Shown here one piece after another: positions 1 to 9,524 of a DNA stretch of 64,000 bases (its first letter is position 1; each line of letters opens with the position of its first letter). The stretch is from positions 62,001 through 126,000 of the forward strand of contig JAFYAQ010000004.1 of NCBI GenBank assembly GCA_017540645.1, read 5' to 3'. The notes below the pieces were generated by a model that was not told where the DNA came from, made no database searches, and was given only the letters and a program-made list of their open reading frames with translations. The position numbers were made by a program, and so were the translations under genes. The stretch is from Oscillospiraceae bacterium. Its GTDB lineage: Bacteria; Bacillota; Clostridia; Oscillospirales; Oscillospiraceae.

Positions 1-1
1 G

Positions 2-661
2 GGCAAATATCTGAAGCCCACCACTCTGGGGGAGACGGTGGACCAGCTGATGGAGGACCGCTTCCCGGACATCGTGGATCTGAAATTCACCGCACATATG
101 GAGGACCGTCTGGACGAGATCGAAAGCGGCAAGGCCAACTGGAAGGCCGTGCTGCGGGACTTCTACGGCGATTTTGACAAAGAACTCAGCCAGGCGGAGA
201 GCGCCCTGGACGGCGTGAGGATCAAGGTCCCCGACGAGCTGAGCGACGAATACTGCGAAAAATGCGGCCGCCAGATGGTGGTCAAGTCCGGGCGCTTCGG
301 CCGTTTCCTGGCCTGCCCCGGTTTCCCGGAATGCGATTTCACCAAGCCCCTGGTGGTGGAGATGCCCGGACGCTGCCCCAAGTGCGGCGGCCGGATCCTG
401 AAGCGCACCTCCAAGAAGGGCTATACCTATTACGCCTGTGAAAAGGGCGCCGCCTGCGGTTTCATGACCTGGGACGTACCGGTGAAGGAGAACTGCCCTG
501 TGTGCGGCAAGACCCTCTTCAAGCTCTCCGGCCGCGGCGCGCGCAAGAGCTTCTGCGTCAATCCCGAGTGCGAGGCCTTTGTGCCGGAGGACAAGCGGGG
601 CTACCGGAAAAAGAAGACCGATACGGAAAAGAAGGCCCCGGCGCCGAAGGAGAAGGCATGA
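2..661 (+). CDS. topA: DNA topoisomerase I, C-terminal part (5' truncated by window)
   Basis: This is the tail of type IA topoisomerase, which relaxes negative supercoils. The reading frame is already open at base 2, so the start and catalytic core lie outside the window. The visible part begins with the end of the core (motif LGETVDQLMEDRFPDIVD) and continues into zinc-ribbon modules with CxxC pairs (CEKCGR, CPKCGG, CPVCGK) that bind DNA. The end is Lys/Glu-rich, as is common for the family. The stop overlaps the trmFO start (ATGA), so the two are probably co-translated. topA followed by trmFO is a standard Firmicute arrangement, which supports the call. Confidence 0.96.
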   Translation, partial: GKYLKPTTLGETVDQLMEDRFPDIVDLKFTAHMEDRLDEIESGKANWKAVLRDFYGDFDKELSQAESALDGVRIKVPDELSDEYCEKCGRQMVVKSGRFGRFLACPGFPECDFTKPLVVEMPGRCPKCGGRILKRTSKKGYTYYACEKGAACGFMTWDVPVKENCPVCGKTLFKLSGRGARKSFCVNPECEAFVPEDKRGYRKKKTDTEKKAPAPKEKA

Positions 662-1977
662 ATCCGGTGACGGTGATCGGCGCCGGTCTGGCCGGCTCCG
701 AGGCGGCCTGGCAGCTGGCCATCCGGGGCATCCCGGTGAAGCTCATCGAGATGCGGCCCGGCCGGTCTACCCCCGCCCATGTCTCGCCCTGGTTTGCGGA
801 GCTGGTATGCTCCAACTCTCTGCGCAGCGATGAGCTGACCAACGCGGTGGGGCTTTTGAAGGAAGAACTGCGCCGGCTGGGCAGCCTGATCATGGCATGC
901 GCGGACGAGCACCGTGTGGCCGCCGGGGGCGCCCTGGCGGTGGACCGGGAGGGCTTTGCCAGGGCCGTCACCGAAAAGATCCGCAATCACCCCCTGATCC
1001 AGGTGCTGGAGCAGGAGGTCACGGACTTCCCGGAGGGGGAGGTGGTGGTAGCCACCGGCCCGCTGACCTCCGACGCCTTTGCCGAGACCATTTTGAAGCG
1101 TACCGGCCAGGAGGGACTGCACTTTTATGATGCGGTGGCCCCCATCGTTACGCTGGAGTCGGTGGACATGGACAGCGCCTTCCGGGCTTCCCGCTACGAC
1201 AAGGGCACGGCGGATTACATCAACTGCCCCATGACCGAGGAGGAGTATCTGGCCTTCTGGCAGGAGCTGTGCCAAGCCCGCCAGGCGGAGGTCCACGGCT
1301 TTGACGACGCCGGGGTTTTTGAAGGCTGCATGCCCGTGGAGGTCATGGCCCGCCGGGGGGTGGACACCCTGCGTTACGGCCCCTTAAAGCCGGTTGGCCT
1401 CCGGGACCCCCACACCGGAAAAGAGCCCTATGCCGTGGTCCAGCTCCGGCAGGACAACGCGGAAGGCACGCTCTTTAATCTGGTGGGCTTCCAGACCCAC
1501 CTGGCCTTCGGAGAGCAAAGGCGGGTGTTTTCCATGATCCCGGCTTTGAAAGAGGCGGAATTCGTGCGCTACGGCGTTATGCACCGGAACACCTATCTCC
1601 AGTCTCCGGGCTGTCTGGACCGGTATTACCGGTTGATGGCGGAGCCAAGGATCACCTTCGCCGGGCAGATCACCGGGGTGGAGGGCTATGTGGAGTCCTG
1701 CGCCAGCGGCATGCTGGCCTCCCTGGAACTGGCGGCCCGGCTGCTGGGACTGCCCCCGGTGGATTTCAGCCAGCAGACGGCCATCGGCGCCCTGGGACTG
1801 TACGTCTCTCACGGCAGCGTGGGGGATTTCCAGCCCATGAACGTGAATTTCGGCATCATAGCCCCGCTGGACCAGCGCGTCCGGGGGAAGAGAAATAAAA
1901 ATCTCGCCATTTCCCAGCGCTCTCTGCGGGAGATCGACGAGCGCAGGAAAGGAGAGCTGTGGCAATGCGTATCCTGA
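658..1977 (+). CDS. trmFO: Methylenetetrahydrofolate-tRNA-(uracil-5-)-methyltransferase TrmFO
   Basis: This FAD- and folate-dependent enzyme makes ribothymidine at U54 in the T-loop of tRNA. The 439-residue product has the usual family length. An N-terminal dinucleotide-binding motif (GAGLAGSEAA, residues 8-17) binds FAD, and the ELVCSNSLRS segment carries Cys51, at the place of a conserved family cysteine. A CASGMLASLELAA segment near the C-terminus is also typical. The ATG is inside the stop of topA, and the end overlaps the start of plsX, so the gene sits in a tightly coupled operon. I see nothing unusual in the sequence. Confidence 0.96.
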   Translation: MNPVTVIGAGLAGSEAAWQLAIRGIPVKLIEMRPGRSTPAHVSPWFAELVCSNSLRSDELTNAVGLLKEELRRLGSLIMACADEHRVAAGGALAVDREGFARAVTEKIRNHPLIQVLEQEVTDFPEGEVVVATGPLTSDAFAETILKRTGQEGLHFYDAVAPIVTLESVDMDSAFRASRYDKGTADYINCPMTEEEYLAFWQELCQARQAEVHGFDDAGVFEGCMPVEVMARRGVDTLRYGPLKPVGLRDPHTGKEPYAVVQLRQDNAEGTLFNLVGFQTHLAFGEQRRVFSMIPALKEAEFVRYGVMHRNTYLQSPGCLDRYYRLMAEPRITFAGQITGVEGYVESCASGMLASLELAARLLGLPPVDFSQQTAIGALGLYVSHGSVGDFQPMNVNFGIIAPLDQRVRGKRNKNLAISQRSLREIDERRKGELWQCVS

Positions 1978-2996
1978 TCGACGCCATGGGCGGCGACAAC
2001 GCCCCCGGGGAGATCGTCCGGGGCGGGGTGGACGCGGCCCGGGAGTTTGCCGTGGACGTGTGTCTGGTGGGACAGGAGGAGAAACTCCTTCCCATTTTGA
2101 AGGAATACGGCGTCAGCCTCCCGGACGAGCATATCAGCGTGGTCAACGCCTCCCAGATCGTGGAGATGGAAGACGACCCGACCAGCATTACCCGGAAAAA
2201 GCCGGACGCCTCCATGATCGTGGCGCTGCGCATGCTCCATGAGGGCAAGGGCGACGCGGTGATCTCCGCCGGCAGCACCGGCGCTCTGCTCAGTGCCGCC
2301 ACGCTCCTGGTCCGCCGGGTCCGGGGCATCCGCCGGGCCTGCTTTGGGCCCACGCTGCCCAACGGCGGCAAGGGCACCCTTCTGCTGGACTGCGGCGCCA
2401 ACGCGGAGTGCACGCCGGAATATCTGCTGCAGTTTGCCTATATGGGCAGCTTTTACGCCAAAGAGCTGATGGGGATCGCCGATCCCCGGGTGGGCCTTCT
2501 GAATATCGGTGTGGAAGAGACCAAGGGCACGGAGCTTCAGAAGGAAGCCTACCGCCTGCTCAGCGACGCCCAAGCCCAGGGACGGCTCCGTTTTGTGGGC
2601 AACGTGGAGGCCCGGGAGGCGCTCTCCGGCGATGTGGACGTTCTGGTGACGGACGGCTTTTCCGGCAATGTGCTGCTCAAGGGCATCGAGGGCAGTGCGA
2701 AAATGCTTATGAAGGAATTAAAGGCCGTTTTCTATAAAAACACGAAGAACAAGCTGGCGGCACTGGCGCTGAAAAAGGACATGAACGGTCTCAAGGCGCT
2801 TTTTGACACCAGCGAGGTGGGCGGCACCGCCCTTCTGGGCATTTCCAAAACCGTTGTCAAGGCCCACGGCAACGCCAACGCGCGGGCGATCCGCAGCGCG
2901 GTCAAACAGGCGATATCCTTCACCAATGCCAATGTAATCGACAGCATTGAGAAGAATATTCAATACATGAGAATTACAGCCAATGGAGGAGAATAA
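1965..2996 (+). CDS. plsX: Phosphate acyltransferase PlsX
   Basis: PlsX converts acyl-ACP to acyl-phosphate, the acyl donor for PlsY in phospholipid synthesis, at the inner face of the membrane. The protein opens with the family signature [14 protein letters not shown] and contains [29 protein letters not shown] and [11 protein letters not shown], all typical. ATG at 1965 fits the family N-terminus and has AAGGAG ten bases upstream. An in-frame GTG at 1959 is a possible alternative, but only four bases from the Shine-Dalgarno. acpP follows directly. The fabD and fabG genes that usually lie between plsX and acpP in Firmicutes are absent here. Confidence 0.96.
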   Translation: MRILIDAMGGDNAPGEIVRGGVDAAREFAVDVCLVGQEEKLLPILKEYGVSLPDEHISVVNASQIVEMEDDPTSITRKKPDASMIVALRMLHEGKGDAVISAGSTGALLSAATLLVRRVRGIRRACFGPTLPNGGKGTLLLDCGANAECTPEYLLQFAYMGSFYAKELMGIADPRVGLLNIGVEETKGTELQKEAYRLLSDAQAQGRLRFVGNVEAREALSGDVDVLVTDGFSGNVLLKGIEGSAKMLMKELKAVFYKNTKNKLAALALKKDMNGLKALFDTSEVGGTALLGISKTVVKAHGNANARAIRSAVKQAISFTNANVIDSIEKNIQYMRITANGGE

Positions 2997-2998
2997 TC

Positions 2999-3238
2999 AT
3001 GGTTAAGGAAAAAGTGATCAAGATGGTCGCAGAGCAGTTCATGGTGGAAGAGGACACCGTCACCGGCGATACCTCCTTTACCGATGATCTGGGCGCGGAC
3101 TCTCTGGACGTGGTGGAGCTGACCATGGCTCTGGAGGAGGAGTTCTCTCTTCCCGACACCCCGGACGACGAGCTGCTGAAGATCCGCACTGTGGGCGATC
3201 TGGCGGACTATATCTCCCGCGTCACCGGCCAGGACTGA
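2999..3238 (+). CDS. acpP: Acyl carrier protein
   Basis: This 79-residue acidic protein carries growing acyl chains on a 4'-phosphopantetheine arm in fatty acid synthesis. The attachment serine is Ser35 in the motif [11 protein letters not shown], followed by the expected helix ([10 protein letters not shown]). The Shine-Dalgarno GGAGGA lies just upstream of the ATG. It sits two bases after plsX and four bases before rnc. The plsX-acpP-rnc order is common in Gram-positive bacteria and links lipid synthesis with ribosomal RNA processing in one transcript. The length and motif leave little doubt. Confidence 0.97.
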   Translation: MVKEKVIKMVAEQFMVEEDTVTGDTSFTDDLGADSLDVVELTMALEEEFSLPDTPDDELLKIRTVGDLADYISRVTGQD

Positions 3239-3242
3239 GCCC

Positions 3243-3914
3243 GTGACCGTACTGGAAGAGCGTCTTGGCCACCATTTTCGGGACCGGACGCTGCTGGAGA
3301 CGGCTCTGACCCACAGCTCCTATGCCAACGAGAGCCGGGAGGCGTGCCTGTGCAACGAGCGTCTGGAGTTTCTGGGCGATTCCGTTCTGGGCGTCACGGT
3401 GGCGGAGCATCTTTACCGCAGCTATCCGGATATGCCGGAGGGCCGGATGACGCGCCTGCGCGCCGAGCTGGTGTGCGAGCAGTCTCTCTATCTGGTGGCA
3501 AAAAAACTGGATCTGGGCCGCTATCTCCGCCTGGGCAAGGGGGAGGAGCGCAGCGGCGGCAGTTCCCGCCCGTCCATCCTCTCCGACGCGGTGGAGGCGC
3601 TGATCGCCGCCATGTACCTGGACGCGGGTATGGATACAGCACGCAGCTTCATCCACCGCTGTATTCTCTCGGAACTGGGAGCCAGCGAACCGGGCTTCAG
3701 CACCGATTACAAGACCGCCCTCCAGGAGACCGTTCAGCGCCATAACGGGCAGGTGCTCAGTTATGAGCTGATCGGCGAATCCGGCCCGGATCACAACAAG
3801 ACCTTTGAGGTCCAGGTGCTGCTCAACGGTCGTCCCCTGGGAAAGGGGAAGGGCCGGACCAAAAAGGAGGCCGAACAGCTGGCCGCCGAGAACGCGCTGG
3901 GGGCTCTCCAGTGA
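3243..3914 (+). CDS. rnc: Ribonuclease III
   Basis: This is the double-strand-specific endoribonuclease that processes rRNA precursors and structured mRNAs. The 223-residue protein has the RNase III signature NERLEFLGDSVLG (residues 38-50), which includes catalytic acidic residues. A second acidic cluster (SDAVEALIAAMYLDAG) follows, and the C-terminal double-stranded RNA binding domain starts near DYKTALQETVQ (about residue 157) and ends with the KKEAEQLAAENAL helix. Translation starts at GTG 3243, just after the acpP stop. The stop overlaps the GTG of the next gene. Confidence 0.96.
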   Translation: MTVLEERLGHHFRDRTLLETALTHSSYANESREACLCNERLEFLGDSVLGVTVAEHLYRSYPDMPEGRMTRLRAELVCEQSLYLVAKKLDLGRYLRLGKGEERSGGSSRPSILSDAVEALIAAMYLDAGMDTARSFIHRCILSELGASEPGFSTDYKTALQETVQRHNGQVLSYELIGESGPDHNKTFEVQVLLNGRPLGKGKGRTKKEAEQLAAENALGALQ

Positions 3915-4924
3915 AGACGCCCCGGCGGCGGGTATTCCCTGTTTTCATCCCCCATCTGGGCTGCCCGCAGCAGTGCGTCTTCTGTGACCAGCACGAGATC
4001 ACCGGCTGCCGCGCACCGGTAGACCCGGAGGCGGTGGCCCGGGCCCTGTCCGCCCTGCCGGACCGGGCGGGCCTTGAGCTGGCTTTTTACGGCGGCAGCT
4101 TTACGGCTCTGCCGGCGGACTACCAGAAGGAACTCCTGTGCGCAGCGCTTCCTGCCAGAGAGCGGGAAGCGGTGTCCTTTTTGCGTCTTTCCACCCGGCC
4201 CGACGCCGTCAGCCCGGGCGAACTGGACCTTCTGCGGCGCTTTGATGTCCGCACCATAGAGCTGGGGGTCCAGTCCATGGATGAGGAGGTGCTGCGCCTT
4301 TCCCGCCGGGGACACAGCGCCCGGGATACCCGTGATGCCGCCCACATGGTGAAGGAATACGGATTTCAGCTGATACTGCAGATGATGACCGGCCTTCCCG
4401 GCAGCAGCGAGGACTCGGACCTTCGTACGGCGGAGGAATTGATCGCCCTCGGACCGGACGGCGTTCGGATCTATCCCGCGGTGATCCTCCGGGGCACAGA
4501 GCTGGAACGGCAGTGGCGGCAGGGGCTCTATCGGGAGCATACGGTGGAGGACGCGGTGCGCCTGTGCGCCCGGATCGTTCCCCGGTTTGAGGCAAATGCC
4601 ATCCCGGTGATCCGTCTGGGTCTGAATCCCACGGAGGAGCTGTCCGGGGGTCAGGCGGTCGGGGGCGCCTATCACCCGGCCCTGGGAGAACTTGTCCGGA
4701 GCCGGATCCTGCGGCAAAAAGCGGAGGAGCTCCTTTCCGGCGTGTCGGCGGGCAGCGCTGTGACTCTGGGCGTTTCACCGCGGCGGATCTCCGCCATGAC
4801 CGGGCAGCACCGCTGCAATATAGACTATTTACAGCAGACATTCCGCCTTTCCTGCGTCAAGGTCGCGGCGGCGAATACGGCGGGGGAGGGCGTGGTCCTT
4901 CTTGCCTCCGGAGAGAAAGGATAA
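3911..4924 (+). CDS. Radical SAM protein of the Elp3/YhcC-like group
   Basis: The N-terminus has the radical SAM cluster motif CPQQCVFC (CX3CX2C, residues 18-25), followed by FYGGSFTALP, a glycine-rich SAM-binding segment typical of Elp3- and YhcC-like proteins. ELGVQSMDEEVL and LILQMMTGLPG are further family motifs. The 337-residue protein lacks the C-terminal acetyltransferase domain of true Elp3. A gene of this type commonly lies between rnc and smc in clostridia, but its substrate is not established from sequence; tRNA or protein modification is a guess. It starts at GTG 3911, overlapping the rnc stop, so it is probably translationally coupled. Confidence 0.88.
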   Translation: MKTPRRRVFPVFIPHLGCPQQCVFCDQHEITGCRAPVDPEAVARALSALPDRAGLELAFYGGSFTALPADYQKELLCAALPAREREAVSFLRLSTRPDAVSPGELDLLRRFDVRTIELGVQSMDEEVLRLSRRGHSARDTRDAAHMVKEYGFQLILQMMTGLPGSSEDSDLRTAEELIALGPDGVRIYPAVILRGTELERQWRQGLYREHTVEDAVRLCARIVPRFEANAIPVIRLGLNPTEELSGGQAVGGAYHPALGELVRSRILRQKAEELLSGVSAGSAVTLGVSPRRISAMTGQHRCNIDYLQQTFRLSCVKVAAANTAGEGVVLLASGEKG

Positions 4925-4934
4925 AAAAGAGACT

Positions 4935-6131
4935 ATGGAATCTATCGTTTTCGACTATATCAGAAGAGAGGAACAGCGCCAGCGGGAGAACATCGAGCTG
5001 ATCGCCAGTGAAAACTTTGCCAGTGAGAACGTCCGGCGGGCGATGAGCTCCTGCCTGACCAACAAATACTGCGAGGGCTACGCCGCCAAGCGCTCCGACG
5101 GTGTGGGGCGAAAGGGCCGCTATTACGGCGGCTGCCAGGTGATCGACGACCTGGAGGAATACTGCTGTCAGAAATGGCGGGAGGTATACAAAACCGATTA
5201 CCATGTGAACGTCCAGCCCCACAGCGGCTCCCAGGCTAACCAGGCGGCCTATTTCAGCGTCCTGCAGCCGGGGGACAGGGTCCTTGCCATGGACCTGCAG
5301 AACGGGGGCCATCTGACCCACGGATCCGCCGTGAATTTCAGCGGCCGTATCTATGATTTTCATTTTTACGGCGTGGACGCCCAGGGCTTCATCGACTATG
5401 AGGATCTGGAGGAAAAGGCCAGAAGCTTCCGCCCGCAGCTGATCCTGGCCGGGGCAAGCGCCTACAGCCGTATCATCGACTTTGAGCGCATCGCCGCAGT
5501 GGCCCGGGAGGTGGGCGCCTACTTCATGGTGGATATCGCCCATATTGCCGGCCTGATCGCCGCGGGAGAACATCCCAGCCCCTTCGGCCTGGCGGATATC
5601 ATCACCTCCACCACCCATAAAACCCTTCGCGGTCCCCGGGGCGGCCTGATCTTCTGCCGGCCGGAGCTGGCCGGGAAGATCGACGGCGGGGTGTTCCCCG
5701 GCACCCAGGGCGGTCCTTTGGAGCATGTGATCGCCGCCAAGGCCATCGCCGCGGAAGAGGCGCTCACGCCCGAGTATAAGGCCTATGCCCATGCGATCGT
5801 GGTCAACACCGCCGCCATGTGCCGGGAATTCCAGCGCCTGGGCTACGATATCGTCACCGGCGGCACGGACAACCACCTGTTTTTGATCGATCTCAGCCGC
5901 AGCCATCCGGACATCACGGGAAAAGACGTGCAGGAGTGGCTGGACAAGCATCATATCACCGTGAACAAAAACTGCGTCCCCGGCGACCGGCGCAGCACTT
6001 CTCTGACCAGCGGCATCCGCATCGGCACCGCGGCGGAGACCACCCGCGGCAGGACCGCAGAGGACTTCGTGGCCATTGCCGACCGGATCGACGCCCTGAT
6101 CCGCGAACTGCGGGACAGCAAAGCCGAATAA
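4935..6131 (+). CDS. glyA: Serine hydroxymethyltransferase
   Basis: This PLP enzyme interconverts serine and glycine and charges tetrahydrofolate with a one-carbon unit in the cytoplasm. The protein (398 residues) opens with ENIELIASENF, the substrate-binding signature. The PLP lysine is Lys229 in the motif STTHKTLRGPRGG. The ATG at 4935 was chosen because the family starts shortly before the RENIELIASEN block; an in-frame ATG at 4902 would overlap the previous gene and add residues that look like read-through. It ends just before a strong terminator and is the last gene of the topA-side transcript. Confidence 0.96.
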   Translation: MESIVFDYIRREEQRQRENIELIASENFASENVRRAMSSCLTNKYCEGYAAKRSDGVGRKGRYYGGCQVIDDLEEYCCQKWREVYKTDYHVNVQPHSGSQANQAAYFSVLQPGDRVLAMDLQNGGHLTHGSAVNFSGRIYDFHFYGVDAQGFIDYEDLEEKARSFRPQLILAGASAYSRIIDFERIAAVAREVGAYFMVDIAHIAGLIAAGEHPSPFGLADIITSTTHKTLRGPRGGLIFCRPELAGKIDGGVFPGTQGGPLEHVIAAKAIAAEEALTPEYKAYAHAIVVNTAAMCREFQRLGYDIVTGGTDNHLFLIDLSRSHPDITGKDVQEWLDKHHITVNKNCVPGDRRSTSLTSGIRIGTAAETTRGRTAEDFVAIADRIDALIRELRDSKAE

Positions 6132-6134
6132 ACG

Positions 6135-6174
6135 AAAAAAGAGACCTCAAACGATCTATTTTGAGGTCTCTTTT
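6135..6174 (+). terminator. Rho-independent terminator after glyA
   Basis: A near-perfect inverted repeat (AAAAGAGACCTCAAA / TTTGAGGTCTCTTTT) with an eight-base loop directly follows the glyA stop. The A-rich left arm and T-rich right arm make it likely to act in both directions. It separates the glyA transcript from the glycosidase gene. Confidence 0.85.
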
Positions 6175-6191
6175 CAACAGGAGGGTATACA

Positions 6192-8612
6192 ATGGAAAAC
6201 TATGAACAGGAACATGCCCGCTTTCTGCGCAGCGCCGGCGCCGAATGTGCCGTGCTGCTCAAGCAAAACGGCGCCTTTCCCCTGAGCGGGACCGGGGATC
6301 TGGCGCTCTACGGCAGCGGTGCCCGCCGCACCGTCAAGGGAGGCACCGGCTCCGGGGAGGTCAACTCCCGCTATGCCGTCACCATCGAGGAGGGCCTGGA
6401 GGCCGCGGGCTTCACCATCACCACCACCGCCTGGATGGACGAGTATGAAAGAGTGTATCAGGCGGCCAGACGGGACTTTGCCCGCAAGCTCAGAGAGGAG
6501 GCCAGAGGGAAACTCGGGATCGCCGCTCTGGACAGCATGGGCGCCGTCATGCCGGAGCCGGAGTTCAACATCCGTCTGCGCGGGGCGGGGGACACCGCGG
6601 TGTATGTCCTCTCCCGGATCTCCGGGGAGGGCTCTGATCGGCAGGCCGTGCCCGGCGACATCCTGCTCACCGAGACGGAAGTGCGGGATATCCTCCTGTT
6701 CAATGAAAAGTACAAAAACTTCCTCCTGGTGCTGAACGTGGGCGGCGTGGTGGACCTGTCTCCGGTGATGGAGGTGGGCAACATCCTGCTGCTCAGCCAG
6801 CTGGGAGTGGAGACGGGCAGCATCCTGGCGGACATCCTGCTGGGGAAGAGCGCGCCCTCCGGCCGACTGACCACCACCTGGACCTCCTGGGAGGACTATC
6901 CCGCCGTGGGCCAGTTCGGGAAAAAAGAGGACACCCGATATATCGACGGTGTTTATGTGGGCTACCGCTATTTTGACAGCGTAGGCAAAAAACCCCTGTT
7001 TCCCTTCGGCTTCGGCCTGGACTATACCGATTTCGCCCTGACGGCGCCGGAAACAAAGGAAGAGGCCGGGATCGTAAGTCTGCGGTGTGGGGTAAAGAAT
7101 ACCGGGACCCGCGCCGGCAAGGAAGTGGTCCAGCTCTATGTCTCTCCGCCGGAGGGGGCGCTGGACAAGCCCTTCCAGAGCCTGGCGGCCTTTGCCAAAA
7201 CCGCCGAGCTGCAGCCGGGGGAGACGGAGGAGCTGAGCCTCTCCTTCGATCTCCGGGACCTGGCCTCCTACGATCCGGAGCGCTCCGCCTGGGTTTTGGA
7301 GGCGGGGGACTATGTTCTGTACCTTGGCCGCTCCAGCGCGGACACCACAGCTGCGGCCGTCCTCCGTCTGGACGGGGAGGCCCTGGTGCGCCGGTGCAGG
7401 CGCTGCCTGGGAGAGGCAGGCTTTGCCGACTGGAGGCCGGATGCCCGCCCCCGGAGGGTCCCGGAGGGGCTGCCGGTGCTGCGCCTGGACGCCGCTCGCT
7501 TTGAGACGGAACAGGTGGAGTATGCGCTGTCGGAGGACGTGGATCCCCGGATGGAAAAGCTCAGCGACGAAGAGCTCTGCTATATGAACATCGGCGCCTT
7601 TGACCCGAAAAAGAGCGCCCTGAGCCTGGTGGGCGACGCGGGAAAAACCGTGGCCGGTGCCGCCGGAGAGACGGCCGGCTGCCTGAGGGAAAAGGGCATC
7701 CCGTCCCTGGTCATGGCCGACGGTCCCGCCGGTCTGCGCCTCGCCCGCCGGTACACCGTGGATAAAAATGGCGGCGCCCATTCCTTGAGCGCCGGCATCC
7801 CGGAGAGCGTATTGGAACTGCTTCCCGCTCCCGCCGCCTTTGTGATGCGGCATGTGAGCGGCAAAGGCAAGGTCAAAGGGGAGGTCCGGGAGCAGAACTG
7901 CACCGCCATTCCCATCGGCACCGCCCTGGCCCAGAGCTGGAATCTTGCCTTTGCCGAGCGCTGCGGCGATCTGGTGGGGGAGGAGATGGAGCGCTTCGGC
8001 GTGCATCTCTGGCTGGCCCCGGCGCTGAACATCCACCGGGACATCCGCTGCGGCCGCAACTTTGAGTATTTTTCCGAAGACCCTCTGATCGCCGGGAAAT
8101 TCGCCGCCGCCATCACCCGGGGCGTGCAGAAGCACTCCGGCTGCGGCACCACCGTCAAGCACTTTGCCGCCAACAACCAGGAGCTGAACCGCTACAACAA
8201 TAACAGCGCCGTCAGCGAGCGGGCCCTGCGGGAGATCTACCTCCGGGGCTTCGGCATCGCCGTAAAGGAGAGCCAGCCCCGGGCGCTGATGACCTCCTAT
8301 AACCTGATCAATGGCGTTCACAGCTCGGAGCGTCGGGATCTTCTGCAGGACATCCTCCGGGCCGAGTTCGGCTACCGGGGCATCGTGATGACCGACTGGA
8401 TCATGCCCATCATGAACCGCCGGGACAGCAAATACCCCGCGCCCGACCCGGCCAAAATCGCCGCGGCGGGCAACGACCTTACCATGCCCGGAGGACCGGG
8501 GGATCTGAAAAAGATGCTTCGGGGCCTGCAGAACGGCCTGGTGACCCGCCGCCAGCTCCAGATCAACGCCACCCGCGTCTACCGTCTGGCCAGGGAACTG
8601 ACCGGACGCTGA
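6192..8612 (+). CDS. Glycoside hydrolase family 3, domain-permuted beta-glucosidase-like protein
   Basis: This 806-residue protein contains the three parts of a GH3 enzyme in swapped order. The alpha/beta sandwich domain usually found second comes first (roughly residues 10-270, with GSGARRTVKGGTGSGEVN and PFGFGLDYTDF). A fibronectin III-like domain follows (about 290-400), and the catalytic TIM-like domain is C-terminal (about 450-800). There, MADGPAGLR, KHFAANNQE and the nucleophile Asp735 in GIVMTDW can be read. No signal peptide is seen, so it is probably cytoplasmic and acts on imported beta-glycosides. AGGAGGG precedes the ATG. The exact sugar specificity cannot be read from sequence. 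Confidence 0.9.
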   Translation: MENYEQEHARFLRSAGAECAVLLKQNGAFPLSGTGDLALYGSGARRTVKGGTGSGEVNSRYAVTIEEGLEAAGFTITTTAWMDEYERVYQAARRDFARKLREEARGKLGIAALDSMGAVMPEPEFNIRLRGAGDTAVYVLSRISGEGSDRQAVPGDILLTETEVRDILLFNEKYKNFLLVLNVGGVVDLSPVMEVGNILLLSQLGVETGSILADILLGKSAPSGRLTTTWTSWEDYPAVGQFGKKEDTRYIDGVYVGYRYFDSVGKKPLFPFGFGLDYTDFALTAPETKEEAGIVSLRCGVKNTGTRAGKEVVQLYVSPPEGALDKPFQSLAAFAKTAELQPGETEELSLSFDLRDLASYDPERSAWVLEAGDYVLYLGRSSADTTAAAVLRLDGEALVRRCRRCLGEAGFADWRPDARPRRVPEGLPVLRLDAARFETEQVEYALSEDVDPRMEKLSDEELCYMNIGAFDPKKSALSLVGDAGKTVAGAAGETAGCLREKGIPSLVMADGPAGLRLARRYTVDKNGGAHSLSAGIPESVLELLPAPAAFVMRHVSGKGKVKGEVREQNCTAIPIGTALAQSWNLAFAERCGDLVGEEMERFGVHLWLAPALNIHRDIRCGRNFEYFSEDPLIAGKFAAAITRGVQKHSGCGTTVKHFAANNQELNRYNNNSAVSERALREIYLRGFGIAVKESQPRALMTSYNLINGVHSSERRDLLQDILRAEFGYRGIVMTDWIMPIMNRRDSKYPAPDPAKIAAAGNDLTMPGGPGDLKKMLRGLQNGLVTRRQLQINATRVYRLARELTGR

Positions 8613-8613
8613 C

Positions 8614-9432
8614 TCAAAGCTTCAGAAAGTTTTCAAAGTTTTCCGCCAGGACCATCTCCAGCAGCCGGTCCGGCAGACCCAGCGCCAGCAGCCGCTGCAG
8701 CTCGATCCCCGGATCCCACATGGGGTAGTCGCTGCCGAAGAAAATGTGGCTCTCATCGAAGGCCGCAAAGCCTTTCATGGCGGCGTCCTGTCCGCAAAAT
8801 CCCAGGGTGCTGCTGGTGTCCACATACACATTGGGCAGCACCAGGCACTCCCGGGCCTCCGCCCACTGGCTCCATCCGCCGAAGTGGGCCGCGATGATGC
8901 GAAGATCCGGGAACAGCCGGGCCACGCGGGCCATGCGCAGAGGCGTGGAGAAATCATAACGGTAATCGCCGGTGTGGGCGATCAGGAACAGCCCCTCGCC
9001 GCTCATCAGTTCATAGAGGGGCAGCAGCATGGGATCGTCCAGGGCGAAGCGCTGGATGTCCGGATGGAGCTTGATGCCCAGCAGTCCCAGCTCCTTGATC
9101 CGGGCCACCTCCGATGCAAAATCCGGGTAGTCCTTGTGCATGGTCCCCACCCCGATCAGAGAGGGATGCTCCCGGCAGCTGTCCGCGATGAAGCTGTTGA
9201 TGCTCTCCACCTGGCGGGGCGCGGTGGCGGTGGAAAACACCACGGAGCGCCCGATCCCCGCCGCCGCGGAGCGCTCGACCAGATCCCGGGCGGTGCCCGG
9301 AAAGGCGGAAAACTCCTCCGGGGCGCGGACCTGGTCCGACGCAGCGCCGGAATAAAAACGATTGGTGGCCGCCACGGCGGCAGAGGCGATCTTCTCGGGA
9401 AATATATGCGCGTGGGCGTCGATGATCTTCAT
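8614..9432 (-). CDS. Metal-dependent hydrolase, amidohydrolase-2 family
   Basis: The 272-residue product starts MKIIDAHAHIF, giving the HxH metal-binding pair (His7, His9) of the amidohydrolase superfamily. LGIKLHPD, LIAHTGDY, IIAAHFGGW and FFGSDYPMWDP supply the remaining metal and catalytic positions of the decarboxylase-like amidohydrolase-2 group. Start 9432 was chosen because AGGAG lies seven bases upstream; an earlier in-frame ATG at 9522 would add a non-homologous-looking extension. Its stop is one base from the stop of the glycosidase, and no terminator separates the two converging genes. The substrate is unknown. Confidence 0.85.
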   Translation of the reverse strand: MKIIDAHAHIFPEKIASAAVAATNRFYSGAASDQVRAPEEFSAFPGTARDLVERSAAAGIGRSVVFSTATAPRQVESINSFIADSCREHPSLIGVGTMHKDYPDFASEVARIKELGLLGIKLHPDIQRFALDDPMLLPLYELMSGEGLFLIAHTGDYRYDFSTPLRMARVARLFPDLRIIAAHFGGWSQWAEARECLVLPNVYVDTSSTLGFCGQDAAMKGFAAFDESHIFFGSDYPMWDPGIELQRLLALGLPDRLLEMVLAENFENFLKL

Positions 9433-9524
9433 AAGCCTGCTCCTTTTCCGGATACTGGGTAGTTTAGCGATGTAAAGTATAAATGTCAAGCCGTTCGGAC
9501 GTGAAAATCTGTGGAAAAACACGA

